Assembly: GCA_032173965.1 (NCBI GenBank)
Contig: CM063283.1
Location: 85,394,243 to 85,458,242, forward strand
Length of the DNA: 64,000 bases
Direction of reading: 5' to 3'
DNA from: Sitta carolinensis
Lineage: Eukaryota; Chordata; Aves; Passeriformes; Sittidae
This document shows, piece by piece, positions 24,116-36,105 of this stretch; position 1 is the first letter of the stretch; the number at the start of each line of letters is the position of its first letter. The position numbers and the translations under genes are program-made. The notes under the pieces are model-generated. The model saw only the letters and a list, made by a program, of their open reading frames with translations, was not told the origin of the DNA and made no database searches.

Positions 24116-26619
24116 TTACAGATAGAAGGTTTTACAGTACACAGCTCTGGGGAGGCCCCTGAACATGAGGGTTGATAGAGAGAGTAACATATACCAGGTG
24201 TTCCTTAAAGCTTATTTACATCCATTTAGGAAACATTGCATGGGGAGAAAAAAATCTACCCTTTGGGCAGTGGTGGAGGTAGTAAGAAATGGAACCTCAC
24301 AAGAGAAATTCATTATTAATAAAATTCATCATCCAAACAACATCTCTACAAAGTCTAAAGGAAAGATATTAACACTGAAATGCTACTAAAACTCTGGGTG
24401 ACCATCCCGTTAACAAATCTGAGGACAGGACAAAACACACCAAGGTGATTCCTGTCATGATAGGTAACAAGGATGTCACTTTACCCAATACCTCCTTCAA
24501 AGATTAAGACCAAAGGCTTTCAAAGAGGGCTAAAAGAGGATTACAGGATCTTCAATCAGCATCCAGAAACCGAAAACGCTGAGAAGCAGCTTGTAACTCC
24601 AGAAGGTAACACTGCATAACGCACAGAGATGAAGAAACTTTTCTGGGGAGAAACAACCTCTCACTAATCACTAGTGCTGAAAGCAGCATTCTCAGTTTTA
24701 GAGACTGAGATTGGTCTAAACTCAACAGGTAAAAAATCCTCATGATCTGGAGACCAGAGGATTTCTGCTAACCATTTTTGCTAGTCTAAGGGTGCCACCA
24801 ACATCTGACAAGTTTTGGTTTTGACAGCATTTCCTCCCCAGGAAAATAAATCTTAACCTTTCACTATAACTGCTACTGTGACGGCAACAAGAATCAAGAA
24901 CCCTTGACTGAACAGGTCTGACCGGTGAGCATCAGGCAACAGAGCCAGCAGAGTGAAATAACCTGTTTGCAAATACAGAGCTAGACCATTTTTCTACCTT
25001 GCCTGGACACAGGTGATGCATACTTCCTTTCCTTTCTGGATTGTGATTTAGAACACTTACATTGCACTGCTTTCCCTGACTTGCACAGAATACAACTGCT
25101 TCACAGAACATATGGCTCAGAATTAGGAGTTTAAAAAGAAGAGTCTATTAAGTGTAAGGAAGAGAGCCTTCAATGGTTTTGACAATGATAGCTCAGTCTC
25201 ATGCTAAGAACATAAAAAACATATTCTGGTCATGGCAATTATGACCTGGACACCTATTTGCTCAAGAGGGTTATAATTTGCTATTGAAAACTCAAGGTAT
25301 TATCAATGAAGAAAAACAATTGTACACATCTGCATCTCTAAATCAATTCATCGATGCCTCTGGTCGGCTCAGGTGGATTCTCTTAAAATCTGCATGGAGG
25401 CTGATAAGTAGCACAATTCTTCAAGCTCCAGTGAAAACCTTGGCAGAGTTTTATTGTGCTTTCAGCATTCCTGGAAGTCAAGACAAAAATGCAGCCATAC
25501 TGTGGTCACTGATAGACTGATGGGAACACATTCACTGCAAAACTACTGAGACCAGTACTTTCTAAACGTATCGCAGTTAATGGGACACATAAAATTTCAG
25601 CTAAAATGTCAGGATTGGATGTCTTTGACCTCACACATGTATGTTCCTTACAGTTAGGAATGTACATGACAACACATATACATCAAGGTATAAATATATA
25701 TACCAAGGTATACATACACATGCTCAGAAAAAAACTCCACAAAAGCTTCTTGGAAATGCCCAAACTAAGCAAATGAGTGTCAAATTTTATCAACAGTAGC
25801 CTTAATATGGGAATCAATAAATTCAGCAAATCTATAAAGTTGCAGAATAGATAAATACCTTCCTTATTTTTCCTGCCCTCTCTTTCTCAAATCCCATTGA
25901 AAAAGATTTTTTACCACTGATTCACTGCAGTCCTCTTTTTTGGGAGGTAGCAGGAGCCAGGCACCATCCTGTGCTTCCTCACCTCCAGAGTGAAGTTGTC
26001 TCTGCACCTGTAAAAACCATCCCCAAGGAGTGACAGCTTCTCAGCACATGTCCCTGCTTTCTTGTGGGCTCCATGACATCACCCTACTTTTTGGGCAATC
26101 ACAAAAACCAGGAGAATAATTCATGTCCCAGGTTTAGGGAAGGGTTATGGGTAGTTCCCAAATAGTTATATGGTACTTGTTAACATTTTTGGATGGGAGC
26201 CACACTGGTCCTTTGGTCCTGCATGACAAAAGGTTTGCTTTAAATGATCTTTTTCTTTTGGCTTTCCCTTTTCATATTCTCTCAAGGTATCCACTTTTAA
26301 AGGGGATATTGCATCTGAGCATCACAATGCTTCTGATTTTCTTTTTGCTGTCACTGTTGCAAGTAACAGTGAAATACAGAAAGAAAGTAGAAAGCAAAAC
26401 TGGCCTCGACTTTCCCAGATTTTCTGTCTGGAAAGGTATGCTTGTCCTTCCAGTAAGCACACATTTCCCACCTGCTAGCATTGAGCTCTCCCACACAGCT
26501 AATGGACCACCATGTCTTAAAGGGGTTTGTAAGTTTTCACAGAGTGGTTATGCTCCTAGGTTTGGTTTGGATTGATTTCCAAAACTTTCAATGGAAAGCT
26601 TCAAAAAGCCTTTTGGATT

Positions 26620-26621
<2 letters not shown>
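24116..26621. other. Unique sequence, no gene seen
   Basis: Short TATA-rich section at 25670-25730. The plus-strand open frame 26147-26575 (142 codons) contains a hydrophobic central stretch, but I recognise no family and it is not supported by context. Confidence 0.45.
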
Positions 26622-26653
<32 letters not shown>

Positions 26654-26663
26654 CTTTTTTTTT
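26622..26663. repeat. T32-C-T9 homopolymer tract
   Basis: Thymine run 26622-26653, one C, then nine T, followed by AAACAGG. On the minus strand this is a poly-A tail-like run, but no retroposed gene is recognised beside it. The tract plus CAG mimics a splice acceptor. Confidence 0.95.
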
Positions 26664-29446
26664 AAACAGGTTATTTGGTGTCTGGAGAAAGAAATGTTCA
26701 GAGTAGCCCCATTTCATTTTAAATTGAAGCTAAATGGAGAGAAAATCCCTAATACTGCTTACAGACATTTCCATCTAGGTTAAGTACAACAAATCTGCAT
26801 TTTTGAGCAGCAGAGCCAGCTCTCTGTCCCTGTTGAAAATGGCAGGTCTTGTGACACCCTGAATTATAACAACACATACAGAAAACAGGAATGCAGTTGG
26901 AAAGCCTTTGAGCTGAGAAGCCACATGCTTCCCTTTTGTTATGTGATCTTGATGAATTTATTTCTGTGGCTTTTATTCATGGTTCATGGCGTTGAATCCT
27001 TTAAACTTGTTAGTATTTCCCCTTTTTTATTGTTCTCTACCGCCTTTTTCTGTTTTATTTTACTCTTTTGTTCCCCACTGTAACTGACGGTAATGCAGTC
27101 CCAGGCCTATTACCCTCAGTCACTTTGATCTGGCAGTGGATATCAACAAAGAAGTTATTTGTTCTCAACACATTAAACCCTTCTGTGTAGCTTTTTACAA
27201 ATTCTGTTATGCAACTTTGATAGGGCCTGGAACGAGTTGTCAGGTACCAAAAGGCAGGGGAGCACAAAGACCTCTCCAAAAGCCAAGCTATGAATGGTGT
27301 CATCTTGCTGTTTCACTTTCAAAGGTGGCTCATAGGGGTTTGCTGAATAGGAGTCGTTTGACAGCAGACATCTGAATTTGTATCACAGTCTCTAAGACAC
27401 CTTTATAAGAACTTTGAATATCTTAGTCGACTCCTGAGGATCAAAGCTTCCTATGTAATAAACCTATCATAGGTTACTGAGTGAGATTTTCAGCATTGGT
27501 AACAATGGCAGCTGATTTGCCTCACATAAAAAGCTACCAATAGAATGTAAGGGTTGTGATCAATACTTTAACTAGCTAGATAAAAATCTATTTGAAACTC
27601 AGGAATTATATTATGGTCTCATCATTTACTTTATAAACCATCTCCTATAATTTGAAGACACACATGCATTGTGTTGCTTGAAATACATTAAATTTTGATT
27701 TTTTCAAATCAGAATACTAGAATAGTAAGTAGAATTGGCAGCATAAATGAATATAATGAATAAAACACAAAAAGCTCTTGGCTGGCTTTTGAATATAGCA
27801 TTAGAAACAGAGAAACACATTGTTTTACAGTGAACTACACTAAATGTATTTGTTATGGGTTTGAAATACTCCAAATTATTTGTTATGGATGAGAGAGGAT
27901 GCTCTGCATTTATGATATATGATACCACATTGTCATCAATTGTCATGCTTTGTTTATAGGACTGAGTAATTTGTAATCATCATATTACTATGTTTAGTCT
28001 GCACTGCTTTTTTTTTAGACAGTGCATATTAAACAGATCAGATCCTTGTATCTTGTATTTATTTGTTTGTTTATGAAGGGAATGATGAGGGGATCATTCT
28101 CCTGAGAATTAACTATTTGTTGAAGGGTTTGGAGTTTCATGTCCTGGTTCTCCTTGGAGAGGAGGGAAAGGCAAAACTACACTTGGGCACTGATTTTTAT
28201 TTGTGTGCTCATATTGCCACATAAGGACATCAGGCAATAACACCAGAGAAAAATGAAGATGCAAAAGGCTACATATATTCTAAAGGCTTCCTTAAGCTTT
28301 CTGGCTCCCTTTTCCTCAGCCATACTTCCAGTAGCATTTCCAGAATGTTTTAGGTGCAGATGTCACTCCATGTCCCTTGTAGTCCAGTTATATATTAGGG
28401 CAGGTAGAAGATGGGGAAGCCACTCCAAAACATGGATTGTCCTGCACCATTTGCAGCAACAGGTATTTTGTGAGGAACAGAGTACAATGTTCTTGGCATA
28501 ACCCTCTCTTTTTCATGATTCTTTTTTTGCTGGAGAAATGCAACTGTGAAACAAGATACGCTAACAAAGGTTGCAGGCATAGACTCTTAACTGTTTCTGC
28601 GCAGGGGAAGGCACAGACCTGGCAGTCAAGAACTGTCTGGACACTGTTGCCTCTGCCTTAAGGCTTATTGGGAAAAGCCCCACTTAAGAGCAGCTCCTGC
28701 CTAACATAAATTTTATATACATTTATGCTAGAAACACATTGGAATTTTAAATACCTGCAGTTGGAAAAACAGTCAACAGTTATGGGCTGAATACCTGTAT
28801 CACTTTATCCATGGGACTGTACAGACAGCAGCCTGTCTGCACAGATCACCTGCATGGGCCTTGGGATCTGTAGGCTGACAGTTACCCCTCACTCACTGCC
28901 TAGTTGACAGCACCTATATATAAATTCAAGATACAATAGGATTGCTCATTCCTAGAAAATAATTGCAAAATCAAACCACTGCCTTTGAAAAGGTGTGATA
29001 TCGGTTCATTTGCAACCCAGAATAACTACCTCTAAGCTAAAGAAGAAAAAAACACGAAAATGAGACAGAAATCAAGCTTACATTTCCATTCTTATCTCTG
29101 TGTACCAATACTCTCTCAGAGGGTCCTGCTTGCAGAGCAGCTACTGAATTGCTACAGTTTACTGTCTAGAATATTAAAATAAACTAACACTGATTTTGGA
29201 AATTTGCATAAATAGTTGATGGATCTCTACAGCACAGGCAGAAGCTCTTCATCTGTGCCCACCTGTTCATCAGACCTCTCAGCCTGTACAAGGACTAACC
29301 ACAGCAGAGACTGCCGTGTGAACCTACCCAAAGTCAACCAATGTGTCTCATTAGGGTTCAGAGCTCAATCAAAGCTACCAACACAAAAGATGAGACTTTT
29401 CAAAGTGGTATATCCTGCTACTTGATCAGAAAGAAAGGATTAAATC
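26664..29446. other. Unique AT-rich sequence, nothing recognised
   Basis: No repeat hallmark and no open frame above about 85 codons. 27420-28080 is AT-rich and complex. Confidence 0.5.
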
Positions 29447-29945
29447 ACAGAATCACAGCCAGGCCTCTGATCATCATGATCCTCCTCTGGACTTGCTCCA
29501 ACAGGTCCATGTCCTTCCTGTGCTGGGGACCCCAGAGCTGGATGCAGCACTGCAGATGGGGTGTCAGCAGAGGGGAGTAGAGGAGCAGAATCCCCTCCCT
29601 TGCCCTGCTGGCCACGCTGCTTTGGATGCAGCCCAGGATACAACTGGCTTTCTGGGCTGTGAGCTCACATTGTCGAGTCACAGTGAACTTCTAGCCAACC
29701 AACCAACATCCCCAAGTCTTTCTCGTCAGGGCTGCTGTCAATCCATTCACCCCTCTACCTGTAGTTGTGCTTGTGATTGCCCTGGCCCAAGTTTGCACAG
29801 GCCCACCTCTCAAGTATGTCAAGGTCCTTTCGGACGGCAGCCCTTCCCTCCAGCACATTGCTGCCAGCACACAGCTTGGTGTGGTCAGCATCCTAGCTGA
29901 GGGTACACTCAATCCCACTGTCTATGTCACTAACAAAAATGTTAA
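29447..29945 (-). mobile_element. CR1 LINE, internally deleted, minus strand
   Basis: It starts with the antisense CR1 tail (AATCACAGAATCACAG), then jumps straight to CCTCCTCTGGACTTGCTCCA, missing the roughly 300-400 bp that normally lie between. It then continues through GTGCTGGGGACCCCAGAGCT and antisense pol to GTCACTAACAAAAATGTTAA. A second, smaller gap is visible near 29785-29800, where the usual CR1 sequence between the CTGGCCCAAG and GGCCCACCTCTCAAG motifs is missing. Frames are broken, so it is not active. It is another avian CR1 copy, distinct from those at 11.8 and 48.7 kb. Confidence 0.95.
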
Positions 29946-30255
29946 ACAGATGTCTTGACTGAAAATAGTCTGCAATAATCTGCACTTTGCATGCATGCAC
30001 ATTGCCATGAAGACTCGTATAGCACTTCACAATCTAGATATGTATTGATAAATATAACCTAAATTCAAAAATATGGTTACATATCTATATGTGCAACACT
30101 TTTATTTTTAGGAATGATAACAAAGAGTAAGTATATTTGCTGCCTTAAATTTTAGCTTTTATGTTTTTCAGATTCTGGGCTGTTTTAGTGTGTGTTTCTG
30201 GGTTACATATTAGGTGCTAGTGAGCTCTCTTCACAGGGTAAGTAGACAAAACAAT
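29946..30255. other. Unique sequence between CR1 and LTR-like element
   Basis: AT-rich, nothing recognised. Confidence 0.5.
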
Positions 30256-30606
30256 CTTGGTACTTTTTCTAGTTTGGTACCAAGGACAGCCAATACAACT
30301 TTCAAGCCCAAGAACAAAAACAATGGTGAAGAGAAAAGAAAAAAACAAGGAAGATGGAGTTTCATGACCTAAAACTATAATTGGACAATTAACTCCAATA
30401 TGCTGATAGACCAGAACTTATAAAAGTGTGAGACCTTGTGACCGGTCATCCATTTTGTGACCATTTTGGGGTGCGTCTGGGGTGTAGCCCAGCTGTATTC
30501 TTGCACTTGCCCAGGTGTACCCATTGAGGTCTTGTGATAAATGCCTACGTTATCCTTTTGCTCTGTCTAGTCTCTTTCCAGGTCAGCCTCCAGAAGGCAT
30601 CACATT
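30256..30606 (+). mobile_element. Solo LTR-like element, avian ERVL type
   Basis: The order of signals fits an LTR. AAACTATAATTGGACAATTA and a second-line CCAATATGCTGATAGACC motif (30370-30412) are followed by TATAAAA at 30419-30425, then TCATCCATTTTGTGACCATT (30449-30468) and a polyadenylation-like GATAAA at 30536-30541, about 115 bp after the TATA box. A pyrimidine-rich U5-like end reaches about 30602 (GGCATCA). Similar blocks are known from songbird ERVL LTRs. Exact ends and target-site duplication could not be fixed, and no gag, pol or env remnant is next to it, so it looks like a solo LTR. Confidence 0.7.
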
Positions 30607-32587
30607 GTGCAGCATAAAGGATTGGAAGCGTTTTAGGTAGGCTGAATGGAACTCCTTCTGAAAATTACAGTACCAAGTGAAACAAAGGATGTCCTAACAA
30701 ACTCTAATACACACACATGCAGACACACTCTTAAAAATCTACAATGGGCATTCTGAAAACAACTATGAGGTCTGTCCAAAAGATCTCAGCTTTTCAAAAT
30801 CAAGCCTGCAGACATCAAGCTTTCTCAGGCTCAGTCATTCACAATATGGGAGCCAAGGCACACTGAGTGCTGGAGCAGTATTCCCAGGCCTTTCACTCAC
30901 AGCAGCTGGGTCCAGCCAAGGGGAGGAGGTATGCAAGAACTCCATAGGAGCTCTCCAAACAGCAGTCTGACACTAAGGCCCGGAAATACCTGTACCCCAT
31001 TTGGGGACAAAAAGTAGCCAAATGTTTCTGTCTGCTCACCCATTACCTGCACAGAGTCATGTAATGCCTGCACATGGTGTTATAAAATGTTCCCATAATT
31101 TATTTGCCCACAAAATATGAAACAGGTAAAATCTATGGAATATATCAGTGGCTGATGAGCAATTTCTTCAGAAATAAAAATGATAGCTAAATTTGGGATC
31201 TAATGTTCCAGATGATTAGCACCACTCAAAAGTCAATATGAAGTGCTTTAAAATTAGATATAAGAAAATACTTTTTCTTGCACACTGCTACCTGCTTTAG
31301 TGTCAGCTGAGCTTCTTGAAAGGCACAGAGGATGGCTTTGGAAAGGAGAAAGAAAACAAGATCAAACGTTCCTACGTCCTGTCATAACGACCAAACAAAT
31401 CTGTATGTCATCTTGTTTTACATGCTCTCACAAAAGGTTAACTGAGTAACAAGTGCCATCCCTCAGCAAGGGAAATGAAATCTTTGACTTGTTTCACTCT
31501 TAATGTTGGATATCGCTGCTGTGCAGATCTACTACAGAGAGAGGGGAAGAGGGAATGTACATGAAAGGATGGTTTGTGCTCAATAAGGGTCTAAAATCTA
31601 ATATTTGATACAAAAGCAGTGCATTTTCTGAGACAAACCATAAAATACAATTATTATAATAGTGTATAATTTACCAAAATATTTTGACATTTTTCCAGAG
31701 ATAGGATGTTTTCTGGTATTTGCATAACTTTGTCTCTAGAGCATGGGCATGTATAAGCACGAAGAAGACAAGACAGCAAGTAATTATTTACTGATTAAGG
31801 AGTGGATGGGCTTGAAGTTTCAAACATTAGCATTCCTATTTCACTCTCATCCTTAAAGAGGAGGAAGAAGAAGACATGAAACAGAGTGTTCTCAACTCAA
31901 AGAGATTCCTAATTAATGGCATTAATGCCATAAATTCAAACTTTGCTCTCTGCTCTTCTGACTCACTGACGTATCCTGGTAAACCCAGGTCAGCCAGGCT
32001 CAAGTCACATATACTTTGTTGAGGTGGTTAAGGTTATACAACTCAATTTTTTTTTCCATTTCTAAGAGAAATTAATCCAAACTCAGCTAATTTGTATACA
32101 GCTGCAGGCAATATAAACATGGCTGGTTAGAATCATTTATATAGTATAAGCTTTGTACTCCATACTTCATGGAAGTTAATAAGTAGGTGTCAAACTCTGA
32201 ATTAAAATTCCCAGAAGAGGACACAGCACAAAGGACAATAAAAATGATTTTTAAATAATCATAGGGATAAATAGCATCCACTTCTGACAAATGTAAGTGC
32301 TGGCATAAAATGTTATTAGGCTACAGAGATTTTCTTTTGTTCAGGAAGTATGTTTTATTCTCCAGCAGTGTCATTCATCATCCTAATGAGCCCTCAAAAT
32401 GTAAATTAAATAGCAAAGACTGATTCATTCAAAAACATCTTTGTGCTGTGTGTTAAACCTTTTTTCTACTTTTATCCTTATATATTCGTCCATTCTTTCA
32501 GTGCAAAATAACCCCTCAGCCTTTGTATGCTTTAATGACCAAGTATTTTATCAGTAAACACTGTTTATTCATTGCTGCTTTTGGTAC
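30607..32587. other. Unique sequence, nothing recognised
   Basis: A 16-bp perfect palindrome (ATGGCATTAATGCCAT) lies at 31916-31931. 31560-31700 is AT-rich. 32280-32420 is complex AT-rich sequence that might be conserved. No gene or repeat family is identified. Confidence 0.45.
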
Positions 32588-32747
32588 TGTAAAACAAAAA
32601 ACAAAAACCAAAAAACAGAAGACTAAAAAAAAAGAAAAATAAAACAACACAAACAAAAAAAGCTCCAAAACCCAACAAAACAAACAAAAAAACCCCCCTA
32701 AAACCAACCAACCAACCAAAAAAAAAAAAGAAAACAGAAACACAACA
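32588..32747. repeat. A/C-rich, T- and G-poor low-complexity tract
   Basis: Irregular CAAAA, ACAAAC and CCAA units, including three to four ACCA steps near 32704-32720 and an A12 run near 32720. The antisense reads as spurious F/L/V-rich open frames. It has the same type and orientation as the tracts at 4336 and 43191. Confidence 0.85.
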
Positions 32748-33285
32748 CCTCATTTTAAAATGTTGTGCTCTTTAAATTATTTTTGATCCAGAAAATCTCA
32801 GAAACCTGTGCATGCATGTGGTTTTTGTTTTATTCAGCGTCACTTAATACAGGGAAACCCTCAATGGAAAAGGATTAGTAGAAATTTCAAGCAGATCTAA
32901 TTTACTGAACCAAATCCATCAACAACTAAGCAAACACTGTATTTTTGTTAATGGCAGAAAAAAAAGAAAAGAATCCAGGGTCATGAGCTAAATTAGTTCA
33001 GATTTCTTGTTATCTGTTGATAAGGACATTACACATTCTTACCAGGAATGCAGAAAAGAGGTTTCATACTTGACCTGAATTTATGCATGAGCACACACAC
33101 AACAAGATGAGCGAAAAGGGACAGGGCTTCTCTGGAGCCAATCCAAACAAAAATAAAACAGGAATGGAAAAAAACACAGCAAAGCATGCCTGGTTTTGGT
33201 ATGACAAATCTTCAGTTATCTTGTTCTCTGTCTCTTCCCTTCTCTTTCTCTTCCTCTAATGTTTCTGAAAATCATCTTCAGCTTA
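32748..33285. other. Unique AT-rich sequence, nothing recognised
   Basis: No repeat family or coding frame recognised. Confidence 0.5.
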
Positions 33286-33720
33286 ATTTGCATGTGTGTA
33301 TATTATATGTTTCTGTATGTACAAAATGCAGACAAAAACGTTAATAGAGGGAGCAAAGTTTGCCTGATGACAAGAATGCCGTTATTAAACTGCGCATGTA
33401 AGACTTAAACCCCACAATCTTCAGAATAAATTACATCAAATCTCGGCATTCAGTGACATTATGCTTTTATGAGGTCGAAATGTTGGAGTTAGACACGAGG
33501 GGTTACAATGAAACCATCCAGCTGTGAATGAGGTAAGTACATGTATGGCGTCTTGCTGCCAAGGATCCAAAAAATGGCCCTAGACCAGTTCTCCTTTTAT
33601 TGCAAACCCAAAGAGAGATGAGTGATGCATTGGCGTAATTGAGTTAAGAGAGCTTAGAGACGGTGTTAAGTGTTACAACTTTTAACTAGAATATCTTTGA
33701 TGACAGGTGACCTTTTGAAG
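33286..33720. promoter_or_regulatory. Candidate conserved non-coding element
   Basis: Non-repetitive sequence with CTTAATTTGCATGTG (octamer-like ATTTGCAT, near 33285), CCCACAATCTTCAG and several CpGs (33390-33500) that are unusual in an AT-rich setting. GAG/GTAAGTA at 33531-33538 matches a 5' splice donor, so a non-coding exon is an alternative. No long open frame. Confidence 0.3.
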
Positions 33721-34621
33721 GGTTTCTTCTGAAAAAGTTAAAATGGTGATTTATGAAAGTTCAGTGAAGGCTCCATACTGTAACTGCTAGAGACCATACA
33801 TGTAATTAGGTTAAACTCCACTAAGCAGAAAGAAGAATAAAAAAAGATCAGTATTATGGCATGAAATATTATCACTTAAGAAAATTAAGCATCATGAACC
33901 CTAGCTGAGAGAGCTTAATAAACTATCTATCATTTGAGTGCTGATTCAGAAATCAGACTGGCATTCACAACTGCAGTGATTGATTAAAATAAATGCATAC
34001 AGTACAATAATTTATAAATGAAGACAGTAATTTACAAATTAAGTAAAGACTTTATGCCTGCAGAATAAGCTGCTGAAGCTGAAAATATATTTGAGATACT
34101 TCAAACATACTCAACATGTCGCAAAGAGTTGCATGATGCAGCAGCTATCTGAGTTTATACTTTGCTCAACTAATCCTCAAACTCAAGAGTACCTACTAGA
34201 TGAAAAGCCTGCCTTTCACATCCTTGTGCACACATAATACACCTAGGTACACTACCTGTACTACCTTTTTCATTGATGTATTTAAGTACCTCTTATTATC
34301 TAATTATTTTATTTACTTACAGTCAAAACGCCGATCCTTGCATCCTATATACAGCATCAAATTAAGAGTTTTTCCAGCCAGCTGTCCAAAATTGAAGCAC
34401 AAAGCTACAGAGACTCCATAAAAATCTTTCTGTTACACTTTTGTACACCCAAGAAGTCAGAAAAGAGAAAATAAAAAATAAAAAATAAAAACTCTGATTC
34501 TATCAGCCAGAAAACAGTGCATTTCATTATGGTACTATAAGAATATTGTAGATTCACTATTTTAAAGATCATCCACAATACTACAATTTTAATGGCATAG
34601 TTAGAAAGGATGTAACAGCTG
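33721..34621. other. Unique AT-rich sequence
   Basis: 33950-34100 is rich in TAAT and ATAAAT words. A short (AAAAAT)n run lies near 34466-34490. No gene recognised. Confidence 0.45.
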
Positions 34622-34865
34622 TTTTGTTTGTTCCTTTTATCTTTTTTCTCTTTTCTTTCCTTTTCCTTTCTTCTTTTTTCTTTCCTCTTTTTTCTTTCCT
34701 CTCTCTTTTCTTTTCTTTTTTTCTTTTCTTTTTCTTTTCTTTTCTTTTCTTTTCTTTTCTTTTCTTTTCTTTTCTTTTCTTTTCTCTTTCCTTTTCTTTC
34801 ATTTTCTTTTCTCTTTTTCTTTTCTCTCTTTTCGTTTCTCTTATTTTCTTTTTTTTTTTTTTTTC
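34622..34865 (+). repeat. Long polypyrimidine tract with (TTTTC)n core
   Basis: Bases 34640-34800 contain only C and T, 161 bp in a row, with a regular (TTTTC)n core at about 34733-34785. The tract continues with rare interruptions to a T18-class run ending near 34864. All open frames inside are low-complexity artefacts. Such mirror-like homopurine/homopyrimidine DNA can form triplex (H-DNA) structures and is often hypermutable. Confidence 0.95.
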
Positions 34866-34885
34866 ATTTTAATCAGTGTCCATTT

Positions 34886-35580
34886 GATTTTTAAAATCTA
34901 ACAGAAATAGCAACAAAGGAAAAGTTGATAGAACTGATCTGCCCTTGAGGCTTGCGCCCAAAGATACTGGCTTTCTTCAATATCATGGAAGCCTCCATGC
35001 TTCCTGCAGCAGATGGAGAGGCTACATGGAAGTTAGCTGTCAGTGCCGCACAGAACTTACAATCTCTGCTCTTTCTTGGCACCTGCAGCCATTTAAAACA
35101 CACCCTAAAATCAGTGTTGTCATTTGGGGCCCAGGTATGGTCCTGACAAAGAGTGGAGTGTCATGCAGTATTCAATTTGTTGGCAACAATTACAATGTTG
35201 ACAATGATTATGGAAGTGAAATAGAACAAAACACAAAGGAAGTAGCAGAATTAAACTTATCTGTGGAAAATGCTCCCATCTTCCCTGAGCTCCCACGTCC
35301 TGTTCCTCGGCTGGTTTCATTTGGTGCTGCTTGTTACATGGGAGCTGTTTGTAAGTCTGACTCTGGCGACATTAGCTATGGCTCCTTCATTTCACGTGAG
35401 GGTTTTCTAGACTGTACAGACTCCAAAAATGACTATTTCAAAGGGAATTGGGCAGAAAATACGAGTGAGAAGAAAAAAAATCCTTTATATATAATGCGTT
35501 ATATATACAATGGACAGCTTTTGCTGTCCCAGAAGTCACAAACCTCCTCCAAATATCCTCGTACAGTGCAAAGGAGTTAG
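34886..35580 (+). other. Longest open frame in the window, about 231 codons, unidentified
   Basis: The frame is free of stops from about 34888 to TAG at 35578-35580. The stretch lacks an early ATG; the first in-frame ATG is near 35026. It follows the polypyrimidine tract and two CAG triplets (near 34877 and 34903), so an internal exon could be imagined. The translated stretch is not low-complexity. Its middle is acidic and asparagine-rich (about residues 80-110), then proline-rich (110-122). Its end is lysine-rich. I recognise no domain, and shorter frames are open on both strands in the first half. With no consensus donor checked and no homologue, a chance frame remains most likely. Confidence 0.25.
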
Positions 35581-36105
35581 AAACAAAACCCATCAAGAAT
35601 GGTAAAATGTGAATGCTGAAGAAGGAATAGATTTGGAGAGTGCTGAAGGATGCAAATGAACACTGAATATGAGAATGACCCTTTTTTCCTTACTATAGTT
35701 GCCATTGTACTTTCCTCACTTTTCCATCCTATACCTGCATGTTTTGAAATGAGTGCTCAATTAAAAACATGGATTCTGCTTCAAGTCACATGCATGTAGT
35801 TAATTCAGTGATAAATTACACCTGATAATATATTCATTGAAATAATTTTAATATGCCTTCTGTCTGTACATGCCATTTTCGCTGTATCTACACTTTATTG
35901 GAGATTATCTGTATGTCAAGTAATTGTATGAATGATATATGCACGGTAATGCTTGTAAGATACTGCAAATATGTGCCTAATGGTTCTTAGTTCAGCCAAA
36001 AAAAATATGCTGTATTATTTGAGAAACGGTTCATGACCATATAATGAAACATCAAATCACAGTGCATGGGAAGAAAATTAAGATTGTCATTAAGATTGCC
36101 ATTGC
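35581..36105. other. Unique AT-rich sequence, possibly conserved
   Basis: 35790-36000 has complex AT-rich texture with TTTTAATATGCC and GTAATTGTATGAATG words. A 12-bp tandem duplication (ATTAAGATTGYC, two copies) lies at 36077-36100, immediately before the hairpin. Confidence 0.35.

Noticed and set aside
31916..31931. 16-bp perfect palindrome
   Set aside because: Short AT-rich palindromes of this size are expected at low frequency in 64 kb; no associated feature.
32516..32753. Minus-strand open frames rich in F, L and V
   Set aside because: They are the antisense of an A/C-rich low-complexity tract; composition alone keeps them open.
34581..34894. Lysine/arginine or phenylalanine/serine repeat proteins on both strands
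   Set aside because: Direct translation of the (TTTTC)n polypyrimidine tract.
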